A DNA stretch of 64,000 nt. Source: Roseburia sp. AM59-24XD (lineage in GTDB: Bacteria; Bacillota; Clostridia; Lachnospirales; Lachnospiraceae). A model generated the notes under the pieces. The model made no database searches. It saw only the letters and a list, made by a program, of their open reading frames with translations, and was not told the origin of the DNA. The DNA lies in NCBI RefSeq assembly GCF_003478445.1, contig NZ_QUET01000011.1:36247-100246 (forward strand), given 5' to 3'. Below are positions 47,426 to 56,103 of the stretch, piece by piece (position 1 is the stretch's first letter; each line of letters opens with the position of its first letter). Both the position numbers and the translations under genes were made by a program.

Positions 47426-47667
47426 TACAACGAAAATTACTTATTAAGACTTCCTAGACCAATAACGCGTATACGCCCATACGATTTCTTTTGTCCGGAA
47501 AATGAATAGGCATTTTGCCTCATAAAACAAACTAGTCCTATTTCGCGGATTTTCAAGCGTTTTGGCAGACAAAATGCTCTTTCAAATAATTAGACAAAAG
47601 AAATCGTATGGGCGTATTTTAATATTCCGCATAGGAAGTCTTAGTGCATTATTCGTTGTATCAGGAT
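47419..47667. mobile_element. MITE-like long inverted-repeat element
   Basis: A 249-bp segment with matching arms. The 16-bp ends ATCCTGATACAACGAA (47419-47434) pair with their complement at 47652-47667. AAGACTTCCT (47446-47455) pairs with 47633-47642, and a perfect 25-bp arm at 47471-47495 pairs with 47593-47617. GCATTTTG/CAAAATGC pairs follow inside. No open frame of note. It begins 7 bp before the end of the upstream gene. It could be a non-autonomous transposable element or an extreme bidirectional terminator between convergent genes. Confidence 0.7.
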
Positions 47668-47703
47668 GTCGGTGTATCATTTTGACTATGATCCCATATC
47701 TCA

Positions 47704-48258
47704 TCATGGGACGGTCAGTTTGAATGAGTTACTTTTGGTGATCTCGTCATCGGAGAGCGGCATGACGGAAAGTGTATGACCGGACAGTTCATATCCGGAG
47801 AAATAATATGGAATTGACATTGTGGTGCCGGCAGGAATACAGTTTTCCAAGTAGATAACATCATAGCTGTTCTCGATGTCGCAGTAGTATTCCAGCGGAC
47901 GGAACGACGCATAATATTTCTCATTGTCCAGGGTCAGATAAGGAGCATGTGGAAGCTCCGTGGAATAACAGTTGTTGATCTGCAGAACCACTTTATAATA
48001 GTCGTCGGCAAAGCGGTCGATCGAAGCCGGCAGGTCCTTTTCGGCAACCTTCTCCGTGTCGGAGACAGGCGTGACCGCATACCTTTTACCAGACTTGTAC
48101 TGGGTGCTGCTTGATTCGGAAAAGAAAATGCTGCACGGGAGCGCGATCAGTATGGCGATCACAAGAATCCCGTTGATGCCGGATTTTCTGTGAATCCACA
48201 TCAGTCCTTTTACAATACATTCGATTCCTAAGCTGAATCCTCGCATAATTTCCCTCAT
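47704..48258 (-). CDS. Hypothetical single-pass membrane protein
   Basis: This 184-residue protein has one strong helix (GILVIAILIALPCSIFF, about residues 29-46) and an outside-facing, mostly beta domain of about 130 residues. No family is recognised. It lies 26 bp after the zinc-ribbon membrane protein and shares its theme of a membrane anchor plus small beta domain, so they may be co-expressed. Confidence 0.72.
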   Translation of the reverse strand: MREIMRGFSLGIECIVKGLMWIHRKSGINGILVIAILIALPCSIFFSESSSTQYKSGKRYAVTPVSDTEKVAEKDLPASIDRFADDYYKVVLQINNCYSTELPHAPYLTLDNEKYYASFRPLEYYCDIENSYDVIYLENCIPAGTTMSIPYYFSGYELSGHTLSVMPLSDDEITKSNSFKLTVP

Positions 48259-48284
48259 TTCTATTCAATAATTTGATGTGTGCC

Positions 48285-49172
48285 CTATTTCTTTTGCTTT
48301 GGGATTCCGGTGACAAGATAAGAGTTTGCAAGTGCATCTGTATCCGGATCAAGTTCGTTGATCAGAAGCCCCTTAAAATCATTTTTCTTGATCAGGAAGG
48401 AGAGTGTGCCGTCCTGGCTGTCAATATTGTCTGTGGTTCCGTTATCCTCCAGCTCGCTGTATTCCAGATGCTTGACGCGGGACAGATCATAATTGGAGAT
48501 CGGCTTGAGATAACTGTCGTCCTTTGTGACACAGTAAGGACTGATGCGGTCGCTGTCCCAGTGCGTGTAAAGGTGATTTTCGTCCGCCTGACCCGGAAAG
48601 GTGTTGAGAGCCTTCTGTGGAACGGTAACGTGATATTTTACCGTGAGAATTTCATATCCCTCCGGCGTCTCGAAGGTGGAATCGTTATCGGTACTGCGGG
48701 AGGAAAATGTAACCGTAAAATCTCCGTTTTCCGTAGAAACCGTAAAGCCTTTGGAAGGCTTGACTTTCGTCGGGGTCACCGGCTCGGACAGAGTCAGTGT
48801 TTTGGCTATTTTGTTGGTCTGGTAGGTATGGAATACCTCCGGTCCGGCGATGATGAATCCGAGAATAACGATCAAAATGGCTGTTGCGAGCCAGTTGTTG
48901 CGGCGTTTGCCGGAAGTGCTTTTGGTGGCAGTTTCCCGGTGGGATGCCATCGGCTGAGTCTGTGGTTGTGTCTGTGTTTCGCTGCTGTTGTATGAAGACG
49001 TCCCCTGCGCCTGTGTTTCGCTGCTGTTGTATGAAGACGTCCCCTGTGCCTGTGCTTCGCTGCTGTTGTATGCAGAAGATCCCTGTCTCTGGTAGACGCC
49101 GCAGTGAGGACATAATCCGGCATAGAGATCGTAGTCAAATTTCCTGCCACAGTGCGTACATTTTATTTTCAT
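48285..49172 (-). CDS. Zinc-ribbon membrane protein with DUF4352-like C-terminal domain
   Basis: This protein of 295 residues starts at the MKIKCTHCG codon (49172); the longer frame to 49226 lacks support. An N-terminal zinc ribbon (CTHCG ... CPHCG) is followed by a Ser/Gln/Thr linker with three 13-residue repeats, a membrane helix (WLATAILIVILGFIIAG) and an external beta domain (about 130-290). The layout, cytoplasmic zinc ribbon, helix and DUF4352-type domain, is common in clostridia; function unknown. Confidence 0.8.
   Translation of the reverse strand: MKIKCTHCGRKFDYDLYAGLCPHCGVYQRQGSSAYNSSEAQAQGTSSYNSSETQAQGTSSYNSSETQTQPQTQPMASHRETATKSTSGKRRNNWLATAILIVILGFIIAGPEVFHTYQTNKIAKTLTLSEPVTPTKVKPSKGFTVSTENGDFTVTFSSRSTDNDSTFETPEGYEILTVKYHVTVPQKALNTFPGQADENHLYTHWDSDRISPYCVTKDDSYLKPISNYDLSRVKHLEYSELEDNGTTDNIDSQDGTLSFLIKKNDFKGLLINELDPDTDALANSYLVTGIPKQKK
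48972..49088 (-). repeat. 39-bp tandem repeat, three copies
   Basis: Units at 48972-49010, 49011-49049 and 49050-49088 encode SSYNSSETQAQGT and variants in the linker of the zinc-ribbon protein. The first two DNA copies are almost identical, suggesting recent expansion. Confidence 0.88.
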
Positions 49173-49394
49173 ATGTAATCTCCGTTCTATACGATTTGTT
49201 ACAAAAGGTGGAAAGTCCGACCGCATCCGTACGGTGGATTTCCTGTGTTTTTCGTTATGATGAGTGTATCATATTTTAATGGGAAGATGCAATGGTTAAT
49301 GATTTGGAAAAGGCTGTTTTGCCGGGGGCGCTTGACTTTTTAAGAAAAAATGCCACAATAAAGAAAAAGAATGAGAGGGGAAGTTATAGTACAT

Positions 49395-50108
49395 ATGAAG
49401 AAGCATAAAATAATACCTGTTTTCATATTTTTCGTAGTGGTACTGGCAGCAGCCGGCGGTATATGGTTTCGGTGCAAAGACACCGGTCCGGCGGGAAAAC
49501 GTGTGTCGGACCAGAAAACATTTCCGCAGTTTCACAGCGAAACGGATCAGGACAAGGATGGCATAGATGATCAGACGGATATTCTTAAGGGAGCACTGGA
49601 CTACGTGGCGACAAAGCCGAAATATAAGAGTCAATATTACAACGGTGGTTATCCGGATGATGGCTACGGGGTATGTACGGACGTGGTTGCTTTTGCTATG
49701 AAAGCAGCCGGCTATGATCTGATGCGGCTTGTGGCAAAGGACGTGGAACAGCATACGGACGCTTACGATATCGATCAGCCGGATCCTAACATTGATTATC
49801 GCCGTGTGAAGAATCTGCAGGTGTATTTTGGCAGGCATGCACAGAGTCTGGCAACCGATGTATCGGATGTGGAGGAATGGCAGGGCGGCGACATCGTTAT
49901 ATTCCGAAAACATATCGGAATCGTTTCGGACAAGAGAAATAAAAACGGGGTGCCGTATGTAATCCACCACTACAGTCCATGGCAGAGAAGCTATGAACAG
50001 GATATTCTCGAACGTCGCAGTGATATTGTTGGTCATTATCGCTGGAACTTCGGAAATGAATCCGGGGAGAAGGCGAAACAAAATAAAACGACGCAAAATA
50101 GTCGTTAA
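49395..50108 (+). CDS. DUF1287 family exported protein
   Basis: This protein of about 237 residues has an N-terminal membrane/signal segment (IIPVFIFFVVVLAAAGGIWF). Its conserved core contains GVCTDVVAFAMKAAGYDL, RRVKNLQVYFGRH and GDIVIFRKHIGIVSD, characteristic of DUF1287. The Cys, His and Asp pattern is similar to NlpC/P60-like cysteine hydrolases, so a wall-related hydrolase is possible but unproven. The start is uncertain (49371 or 49395). Confidence 0.82.
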   Translation: MKKHKIIPVFIFFVVVLAAAGGIWFRCKDTGPAGKRVSDQKTFPQFHSETDQDKDGIDDQTDILKGALDYVATKPKYKSQYYNGGYPDDGYGVCTDVVAFAMKAAGYDLMRLVAKDVEQHTDAYDIDQPDPNIDYRRVKNLQVYFGRHAQSLATDVSDVEEWQGGDIVIFRKHIGIVSDKRNKNGVPYVIHHYSPWQRSYEQDILERRSDIVGHYRWNFGNESGEKAKQNKTTQNSR

Positions 50109-50123
50109 ACTTAAAATCAGGGC

Positions 50124-50152
50124 TTGACAAAACGGAGACCGGATAGTATACT
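50124..50152 (+). promoter_or_regulatory. Promoter of the tRNA-Trp gene
   Basis: TTGACA (50124-50129) and TATACT (50147-50152) are separated by 17 bp, 32 bp before the tRNA. Confidence 0.9.
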
Positions 50153-50184
50153 GGACAGGCAGTGTGAATTTGCCACTACGATTC

Positions 50185-50255
50185 AGGGGTGTAGTTCATC
50201 GGTAGAATAAGAGTCTCCAAAACTCCAGAGGAGGGTTCGATTCCTTCCACCCCTG
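50185..50255 (+). tRNA. trnW: tRNA-Trp (CCA anticodon)
   Basis: The 71-base cloverleaf has an acceptor stem AGGGGTG / CACCCCT, a D arm from GTTC, an anticodon loop CTCCAAA giving anticodon CCA, a T loop TTCGATT and discriminator G, as expected for bacterial tRNA-Trp. The 3' CCA is not encoded. It has its own promoter and terminator. Confidence 0.93.
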
Positions 50256-50262
50256 CTAACCG

Positions 50263-50300
50263 ATCCCATAAAAATGACTGACATTTTTATGGGATTTTTT
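50263..50300 (+). terminator. Terminator after tRNA-Trp
   Basis: A long stem (ATCCCATAAAAATG with CATTTTTATGGGAT) with a 5-base loop is followed by TTTTTT. Confidence 0.92.
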
Positions 50301-50448
50301 CGTTATACAGGAATATGCTTGTGATGTAGCGTGGATCAAGGACAAAACACAGGTGCTTCCTTTTTCTTTATATGGGAAAGTGACTGTAATACAGCAGGAA
50401 ACCGACGAGAATGGTAAAACGATGACCGGTGTCATTTGGAGGAATACG

Positions 50449-50772
50449 ATGAATACAAGAAAATCATTATATGATATCAAATCTTTTTATAACAAGAAGG
50501 CGGTATTAAAGGCAAGCTTTCAGGGAATGCGCTATCAGCTGGAACAGTACAGGGATCCGGAGAACGAGGAGGCAGAGCCGGTGCTTCGGACAACGATCTG
50601 GCCGGAGCCGTTCTGCTTTGAGAAGACAGATCCGGATAAGAAGACCATCCGGGATTTTGTTTATACGGAGGAAGGTCTGGATGAGGCATACGACTGGCTT
50701 TGTCAGATTTACGAGGAGCGCAGCGGGGAATGGAGCGAGGCAAGAGATAATCCATATAAGGGTTTGTTTTAG
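50449..50772 (+). CDS. Conserved-looking hypothetical protein
   Basis: This 107-residue soluble protein is rich in Tyr, Glu and Arg (FQGMRYQLEQYRDPENEEAE), without signal or membrane segment. ATG 50449 follows TTTGGAGG and fixes the start; the upstream in-frame reading to 50353 is not supported. It overlaps the convergent TPR gene by 4 bp. I do not recognise a family. Confidence 0.72.
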   Translation: MNTRKSLYDIKSFYNKKAVLKASFQGMRYQLEQYRDPENEEAEPVLRTTIWPEPFCFEKTDPDKKTIRDFVYTEEGLDEAYDWLCQIYEERSGEWSEARDNPYKGLF

Positions 50773-51383
50773 AGGGTGTTCAGAAGGTTTTTCAGGGAAC
50801 GTAAGAGAGAATCCTTCAGATCGAAATCGGACTTCTCAACATGGTGGATGAGTTCCTGAACCTTTTCCGGCTGTCCGGCATCCAGATAAATTTCGGCGAG
50901 GGACACATAGGTGTCCCTGATGTCGCTGCCAAGCTCGATGGCACGCTCCAGGATCTGTCTGGCACGTTCGTCCTGACCGTCACAGTTATGGTGCAGATAG
51001 CTTCCCCACATGCCGAGATTGCGGATCAGAAGAAGATAATTCTGATCATATTTGGACAGCTCCGGGAAATTAGCGGTTCCGTAGGTGAGCTTGATATCGG
51101 TATTGCTCATGCCGGACAGGTTGATGATCTTGGAGGAGAGGATGCGGCGTACCTGATCCTCACGATATTTTTCCTCGCCCTCTGCCGTATCGGAGAACGG
51201 AAGCTCATCCTCGGAGATCGTGATATAGTCAAGACCACTGATATCTTTCCGGCGGACAAAATTAGCTTCGCGCTCCTTTTCCCAGTAGTCGGTATCCCAT
51301 TCGGAGTTATTATTTTGACCACGTTTGGTCTTGACGTTCAACCATATAACGAATAGAATAAAGAATATGAGAAAAATTGGCAT
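50769..51383 (-). CDS. Membrane-anchored TPR-like protein
   Basis: This 204-residue protein starts with a single membrane helix (FLIFFILFVIWL), then a polar linker and C-terminal helical repeats of TPR type (ILERAIELGSDIRDTYVSLAEIYLDAGQPEKVQ). TPRs bind other proteins; no partner can be named. It faces the small membrane peptide gene at 51.4 kb across 70 bp. Confidence 0.76.
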   Translation of the reverse strand: MPIFLIFFILFVIWLNVKTKRGQNNNSEWDTDYWEKEREANFVRRKDISGLDYITISEDELPFSDTAEGEEKYREDQVRRILSSKIINLSGMSNTDIKLTYGTANFPELSKYDQNYLLLIRNLGMWGSYLHHNCDGQDERARQILERAIELGSDIRDTYVSLAEIYLDAGQPEKVQELIHHVEKSDFDLKDSLLRSLKNLLNTL

Positions 51384-51453
51384 AAGACATCATTCCTCCC
51401 TGTGGTGGTGTGGTTTCATTTGTGCAATATCGAATCAAAGAAAGGAGAGCAGT

Positions 51454-51558
51454 ATGAACTTTTTTAACAAAAAAAATCAGCAGAGAATTGCCGTTGTTAT
51501 TTGTGTGTTACTTATCATTGCCATGGTGCTTCCTATGGTTCTCGGATACTTAGCTTAA
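51454..51558 (+). CDS. Small single-helix membrane protein (34 aa)
   Basis: The 34-residue product starts MNFFNKKNQQRI and continues as one hydrophobic helix ending VLGYLA. A good AAAGGAG site lies 8 bp before the ATG and an intrinsic terminator follows at once, so it is a genuine short gene. Function unknown; it may bind a membrane complex. Confidence 0.72.
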   Translation: MNFFNKKNQQRIAVVICVLLIIAMVLPMVLGYLA

Positions 51559-51574
51559 TATGAACGTATAAATC

Positions 51575-51599
51575 AGCAGATGGTCTCATCTGCTTTTTT
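51575..51599 (+). terminator. Intrinsic terminator
   Basis: AGCAGATG / CATCTGCT stem with GTCT loop, followed by TTTTT, just after the 34-residue gene. Confidence 0.9.
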
Positions 51600-51664
51600 C
51601 ATATGTACTTTTTTCAATATACAGAATGTACGAAAAATTGTCAAATACAGAGGGAATCTTTGAC

Positions 51665-51693
51665 TTGCGATTTGCCGCCAATATGATTAAAAT
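51665..51693 (+). promoter_or_regulatory. Possible promoter of the VanW-like gene
   Basis: TTGCGA (51665-51670) and TAAAAT (51688-51693) are separated by 17 bp, 35 bp before the start codon. Confidence 0.55.
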
Positions 51694-51728
51694 ATAGGAA
51701 TAAGCAAAAGTAAGGATGAGACGAGATT

Positions 51729-53372
51729 ATGAGAAAGAATAAAGTATTGACAGCTTTTTTTGTGATTGGATGTATAGCAGTAGTCGGCATTGCAGGGATT
51801 GTGACGCTGTTTGCGAAGGATAATTTTGGCAATAAGAACCTGATCTGTGATGGGATATCCATAGGAAGTCTGGATGTTGGCGGCTTGACGCAGGAGCAGG
51901 CGCAGAAGAAGGTGGATGATTATATAGCAAAACGCCGGCAGCAGAAGCTGGTTGTGACAGTACAGGAGAATCAGATCGAAGCCACAGCCGCAGAGGCAGG
52001 TCTTGAGATTGCAGAGGGCGATTATGCCGCAGAGGCACTTCAGATTGGTAAGAAGGGCAATCTTTGGGAGAAGTTTCAGGAGATTCGTAAGGCAGAGGCA
52101 GGAAAGCGTGATATTGCGCTCGAGACCAAGGTGAATGAGGATACGCTGAAGAACTTTGTGGAGACAAAGTGTTCCGTATATGATATTAAGGCGAAGGATT
52201 CCCGGCTGAAGTTTAAGAACGGGGCATTGAAGGCAACGAAGTCCAAGGAAGGTCTTGAGGTACAGACAGACACGACGATGGAGGCAATACAGAAGACTCT
52301 TCTCAGTAAGAAAGCAGAGAATGCCGATGCTTTGGATGTGACCGCAGATGTGGAGGTTACGGAGCCGAAGTTTACCAGAGAGGAGGCATCCCAGTGTACG
52401 GATCTGCTTGGCAAGTATTCGACAACGTATGCAACCTATCAGGTAGAGCGTTCCAGCAATGTTGCGACGGCAGCGGGCAGGATCAACGGTACGGTTATCT
52501 ATCCGGGTAAGACCTTTTCAACGATCAAGGTGATCAAGGACAGAACCGAGGAGAATGGATATAAAGCGGCACCGGAGTATTCCAGCGGAAAGGTTGTTTC
52601 CGGTATCGGCGGAGGTGTCTGCCAGGTATCCACAACGCTTTACAATGCGGTACTCAATGCAGAGCTTAAGGTAGTTGAACGCTCTCCACATTCGATGGTG
52701 GTAGGCTATGTACCGGTTTCAAGAGATGCTGCGATCTCCGGCGATTATAAGGATTTCAAGTTCAAGAACAATACGGATTATCCGGTATATATTATGGGGA
52801 ACGCATCCGGCGGCATCTTAAGCTTTCGTGTATATGGTCACGAGACGAGAGAAGCCGGCAGAGAGATTTCGTTTGAGTCTGAGGTGACGGACACGATCGA
52901 GCCGGGCGAGGAGGTTGTCACGGAGGATCCGACGCTTCCGGCAAGCTATCGTTCTGTGACACAGTCTGCTCATGTGGGATACAAGGCGAAGCTCTGGAAG
53001 ATTGTCAAGGTCAACGGTGTCCAGACAGAAAAGGTACAGGTCAATACCAGTGCCTATAATGCGTCACCGCAATATGTTACGGTAGGAAAGCAGCCGGCAA
53101 CGGCAGCGCCATCTGCTTCAGCTTCGGCAGGTTCAAAGAAGCCGGCAGGAACAGCGGCACCGTCAGCGACGAAGAAGCCGTCAACGACAGTCAGACCATC
53201 CAGAACGAAAGCACCGTCTGCTGCGAAGAAATCGTCTGCCACGAAGAGCAATACGGCGAAGAAGAGTACCACTTCCGTATCCGGCAGTAAAACGACTTCA
53301 GAAAGCACCCCAAATAATACGAAAAGCAGCACCAAGAAAACAACAAACACCGGCAGCAGGAAAGCATCGTAA
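51729..53372 (+). CDS. VanW-family exported wall protein with G5-like domain and basic tail
   Basis: This 547-residue protein has an N-terminal membrane anchor (LTAFFVIGCIAVVGIAGIVTLF), a YoaR-like peptidoglycan-binding region (about 40-220), a VanW domain (about 240-360; GIGGGVCQVSTTLYNAVL) and a G5-like segment (about 375-445). The last 100 residues are of low complexity, rich in Lys, Ser, Thr and Ala. Such proteins sit at the outer face of the membrane and contact peptidoglycan. The biochemical role of VanW is not known. Confidence 0.9.
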   Translation: MRKNKVLTAFFVIGCIAVVGIAGIVTLFAKDNFGNKNLICDGISIGSLDVGGLTQEQAQKKVDDYIAKRRQQKLVVTVQENQIEATAAEAGLEIAEGDYAAEALQIGKKGNLWEKFQEIRKAEAGKRDIALETKVNEDTLKNFVETKCSVYDIKAKDSRLKFKNGALKATKSKEGLEVQTDTTMEAIQKTLLSKKAENADALDVTADVEVTEPKFTREEASQCTDLLGKYSTTYATYQVERSSNVATAAGRINGTVIYPGKTFSTIKVIKDRTEENGYKAAPEYSSGKVVSGIGGGVCQVSTTLYNAVLNAELKVVERSPHSMVVGYVPVSRDAAISGDYKDFKFKNNTDYPVYIMGNASGGILSFRVYGHETREAGREISFESEVTDTIEPGEEVVTEDPTLPASYRSVTQSAHVGYKAKLWKIVKVNGVQTEKVQVNTSAYNASPQYVTVGKQPATAAPSASASAGSKKPAGTAAPSATKKPSTTVRPSRTKAPSAAKKSSATKSNTAKKSTTSVSGSKTTSESTPNNTKSSTKKTTNTGSRKAS

Positions 53373-53405
53373 TGCCTGCAGATTAAATAGAAATGAGGTT
53401 TCGTC

Positions 53406-54392
53406 ATGGAAATTGGAAAGGTACCCGAGAATGTACTGAAAAGAGCGGTTTTTAAACAGATCAAGCATCTTCGCCCGGAAGTGCTGCTGCATCCCGGAGT
53501 GGGAGAGGATTGCTCCGCAATTGAGACAGCAGAGGATGAGGTGCTTGTATTTTCCACCGATCCCATTACAGGTGCATCAAAGGGCATGGGGACACTGGCG
53601 GTACATATCACTGCCAATGATCTTGCATCCAGCGGGGCAGAGCCGGTTGGTATTCTGACCTGTGTGATCCTGCCTCCGCGTACCAGAGAGAAGAAGTTGC
53701 ATGATCTTATGGAGGAGATCATTCTTGCAGCGAACAGCCTTCACATCGAGGTGATGGGAGGTCATACGGAGATTTCCGATGTGGTTAATCGTCCGGTGAT
53801 CACGGTTACAGGTGTTGGCAAGGTGCATAAGGATAAGCTTGTTTCTACCGGCGGTCTTCAGCCGGGAGATGATCTGGTCATGACAAAATGGGCAGGTCTG
53901 GAAGGAACATCGATCATCGCGGAAGAGAAGCGCGAGGAGCTTCTGACAAGGATTCCGGAGCAGCTTATTGATGCGGCAGCAGCGATGAGAGAGTATATTT
54001 CGGTGGTACCGGAGGCCGCAGTCGCGGTGGATGCCGGTGTCACGGCAATGCATGATGTCACAGAGGGCGGCATTTATGGTGCATTGTGGGAAGTAGGAGA
54101 GGCATCCGGCGTAGGAATCATAGCTGATCTGGACAAGATACCGATCCGTCAGGAGACGATCGAGTTGTGTGAGTTTTATGATATCAATCCATACATGCTG
54201 ATATCCAGCGGATGTATGCTGATAGGAACTCCTCACGGTAATATGCTGGTGGACCGGCTGGCAGAGCATGGCATTCCGGCTGCCGTGATCGGCAGAGCCA
54301 CAGAGGGCAATGACCGTATCATACGCAGCGGCGGGGAGACACGTTTTCTGGAGCCGGCAGGCAGCGATCAGCTTTATAAGATATATCAGTAG
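53406..54392 (+). CDS. AIR synthase-related protein (HypE/ThiL-like)
   Basis: This 328-residue ATP-binding protein of the PurM/HypE/ThiL superfamily has the N-terminal GVGEDCSAI, the FSTDPITG segment, and conserved MGGHTEISDVV and MHDVTEGGIYGAL. The family binds ATP and phosphorylates or dehydrates varied substrates. No hydrogenase or thiamine genes are near, so neither HypE nor ThiL is assigned. It lies before an Lrp regulator and an aminotransferase. Confidence 0.88.
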   Translation: MEIGKVPENVLKRAVFKQIKHLRPEVLLHPGVGEDCSAIETAEDEVLVFSTDPITGASKGMGTLAVHITANDLASSGAEPVGILTCVILPPRTREKKLHDLMEEIILAANSLHIEVMGGHTEISDVVNRPVITVTGVGKVHKDKLVSTGGLQPGDDLVMTKWAGLEGTSIIAEEKREELLTRIPEQLIDAAAAMREYISVVPEAAVAVDAGVTAMHDVTEGGIYGALWEVGEASGVGIIADLDKIPIRQETIELCEFYDINPYMLISSGCMLIGTPHGNMLVDRLAEHGIPAAVIGRATEGNDRIIRSGGETRFLEPAGSDQLYKIYQ

Positions 54393-54438
54393 CCCGTTAT
54401 ACAGGTGATTATTTATTGAAGGATTAATGGAGGTAATT

Positions 54439-54927
54439 ATGATCAAGAAACAGATTTTAGATGCGATCAGCATGAACAGCCGTCGTTCCACAGAAGATCT
54501 GGCGGCCATGTTAAATACAGGTACAGATACAATTGAGCATGAGATCAAGGAGATGGAGGATAATAAGGTCATCTGTGGCTATCCGACACTTATTAACTGG
54601 GACAGAACAGACTGTGAGAAGGTTACAGCTCTTATTGAGGTGAAGGTAACACCACAGCGCGACATGGGATTCAATAAGGTAGCAGAGCGTATCTACAAGT
54701 TTGAAGAGGTAGAGAGCGTTTATCTGATGTCCGGCAGCTTTGATCTTACTGTGATCATTGAGGGAAAGAGTATGAAAGAGGTTTCCCGTTTTGTGACAGA
54801 GAAGCTGTCTACTCTGGAGTACATCACAAGCACCGCAACTTATTTTGTACTGAAGAAATACAAGGAGCATGGTCTGATCATGACCGATGAAAAGCACGAT
54901 TCAGAAAGGATGTTGATTACCCCATGA
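54439..54927 (+). CDS. Lrp/AsnC-family regulator
   Basis: This 162-residue protein has an N-terminal winged helix (ILDAISMNSRRSTEDLAAML) and an AsnC-type ligand-binding domain. The stop overlaps the start of the aminotransferase gene (ATGA), a coupling that suggests the regulator responds to amino acids handled by that enzyme. ATG 54439 follows GGAGGT. Confidence 0.92.
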   Translation: MIKKQILDAISMNSRRSTEDLAAMLNTGTDTIEHEIKEMEDNKVICGYPTLINWDRTDCEKVTALIEVKVTPQRDMGFNKVAERIYKFEEVESVYLMSGSFDLTVIIEGKSMKEVSRFVTEKLSTLEYITSTATYFVLKKYKEHGLIMTDEKHDSERMLITP

Positions 54928-56087
54928 GAGACCCATTATCTAAGAAAGTACAGTCTATTGAGCCTTCCGGTATCCGCAAGTTTTTTGACATCGTCAGTGA
55001 GATGAAGGATGCGATCTCCCTCGGTGTGGGTGAGCCTGATTTCGATACACCATGGCATATCCGTGAGGAGGGTATCTATTCTCTGGAGCAGGGAAGGACG
55101 TTTTATACATCAAACGCAGGTTTGAAAGAGTTGAAGGAGGAGATTGCCAATTATCTGAAACGACGTTTTCAGCTTTCCTATGATCCTAAGAGGGAGATTT
55201 ATCTGACCGTAGGCGGTAGTGAGGCGATTGACGGAGCACTCCGTGCAATGCTTGATCCGGGCGATGAGGTTTTACTGCCACAGCCGAGCTATGTGTCCTA
55301 TGAGCCGTGTATCGTTCTGGCAGATGGTGTGCCAAAGATCATCGAGCTGAAGGAAGAGGATGAGTTTAAGCTTAAGAAGCAGCAGCTTCTGGATGCGATT
55401 ACGGACAAGACAAAGATCCTGATCATGCCGTTCCCGAACAATCCGACCGGTGCGATCATGACAAGGGAGGATCTGGAGGATATTGCAGAGGTCGTACGGG
55501 AGCATGATCTGTTTGTAATTTCCGATGAGATTTATTCCGAATTGACATACAGTGGAGATCATGTGTCGATCGCATCGCTTCCGGGTATGCAGGAGAGAAC
55601 GATCGTGATCAACGGATTTTCCAAATCCTATGCGATGACAGGATGGCGTCTCGGATATGCCTGTGGACCACAGGCGATCATTAAGCAGATGCTCAAGATC
55701 CATCAGTTTGCCATTATGTGTGCGCCGACGTTGAGCCAGTATGCGGCAATCAGTGCTGTTCGTGACGGCGATGCTGATGTAGAGCGCATGAGAATGGCAT
55801 ATAACCAGCGCAGAAATTATCTGATGAAAGCCTTCCGCGATATGGGACTGAAGTGCTTCGAGCCGTTTGGCGCATTTTATGTATTTCCAAGCATCAAAGA
55901 GTTTGGCATGACCTCGGATGAGTTTGCAACGAAGCTGTTACAGGAAGAAAAGGTCGCTGTCGTACCGGGAACGGCATTTGGTCAATGTGGCGAGGGATTT
56001 CTTCGTATTTCCTATGCGTATTCCATTGACGACTTAAAGATTGCTCTCGGACGTATGCAGAACTTTATCGACCGTCATAGGAAATAA
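54924..56087 (+). CDS. Class I/II PLP aminotransferase
   Basis: This 387-residue enzyme has PLP lysine in FSKSYAMTGWRLGY and the conserved segments FPNNPTGA and SDEIYSEL. It resembles aspartate/aromatic-type aminotransferases of the PatA/AspC group; the exact substrate cannot be told. It is translationally coupled to the Lrp-type gene. Confidence 0.93.
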   Translation: MRDPLSKKVQSIEPSGIRKFFDIVSEMKDAISLGVGEPDFDTPWHIREEGIYSLEQGRTFYTSNAGLKELKEEIANYLKRRFQLSYDPKREIYLTVGGSEAIDGALRAMLDPGDEVLLPQPSYVSYEPCIVLADGVPKIIELKEEDEFKLKKQQLLDAITDKTKILIMPFPNNPTGAIMTREDLEDIAEVVREHDLFVISDEIYSELTYSGDHVSIASLPGMQERTIVINGFSKSYAMTGWRLGYACGPQAIIKQMLKIHQFAIMCAPTLSQYAAISAVRDGDADVERMRMAYNQRRNYLMKAFRDMGLKCFEPFGAFYVFPSIKEFGMTSDEFATKLLQEEKVAVVPGTAFGQCGEGFLRISYAYSIDDLKIALGRMQNFIDRHRK

Positions 56088-56103
56088 GGGGGTCGGTAAC
56101 GTG

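Noticed and set aside
48972..49088. CRISPR-like array
   Set aside because: The repeats are tandem without spacers and lie in frame inside a coding sequence.
53406..54392. Hydrogenase maturation factor HypE
   Set aside because: The HypE C-terminal cysteine tail is missing and no other hyp genes are near.
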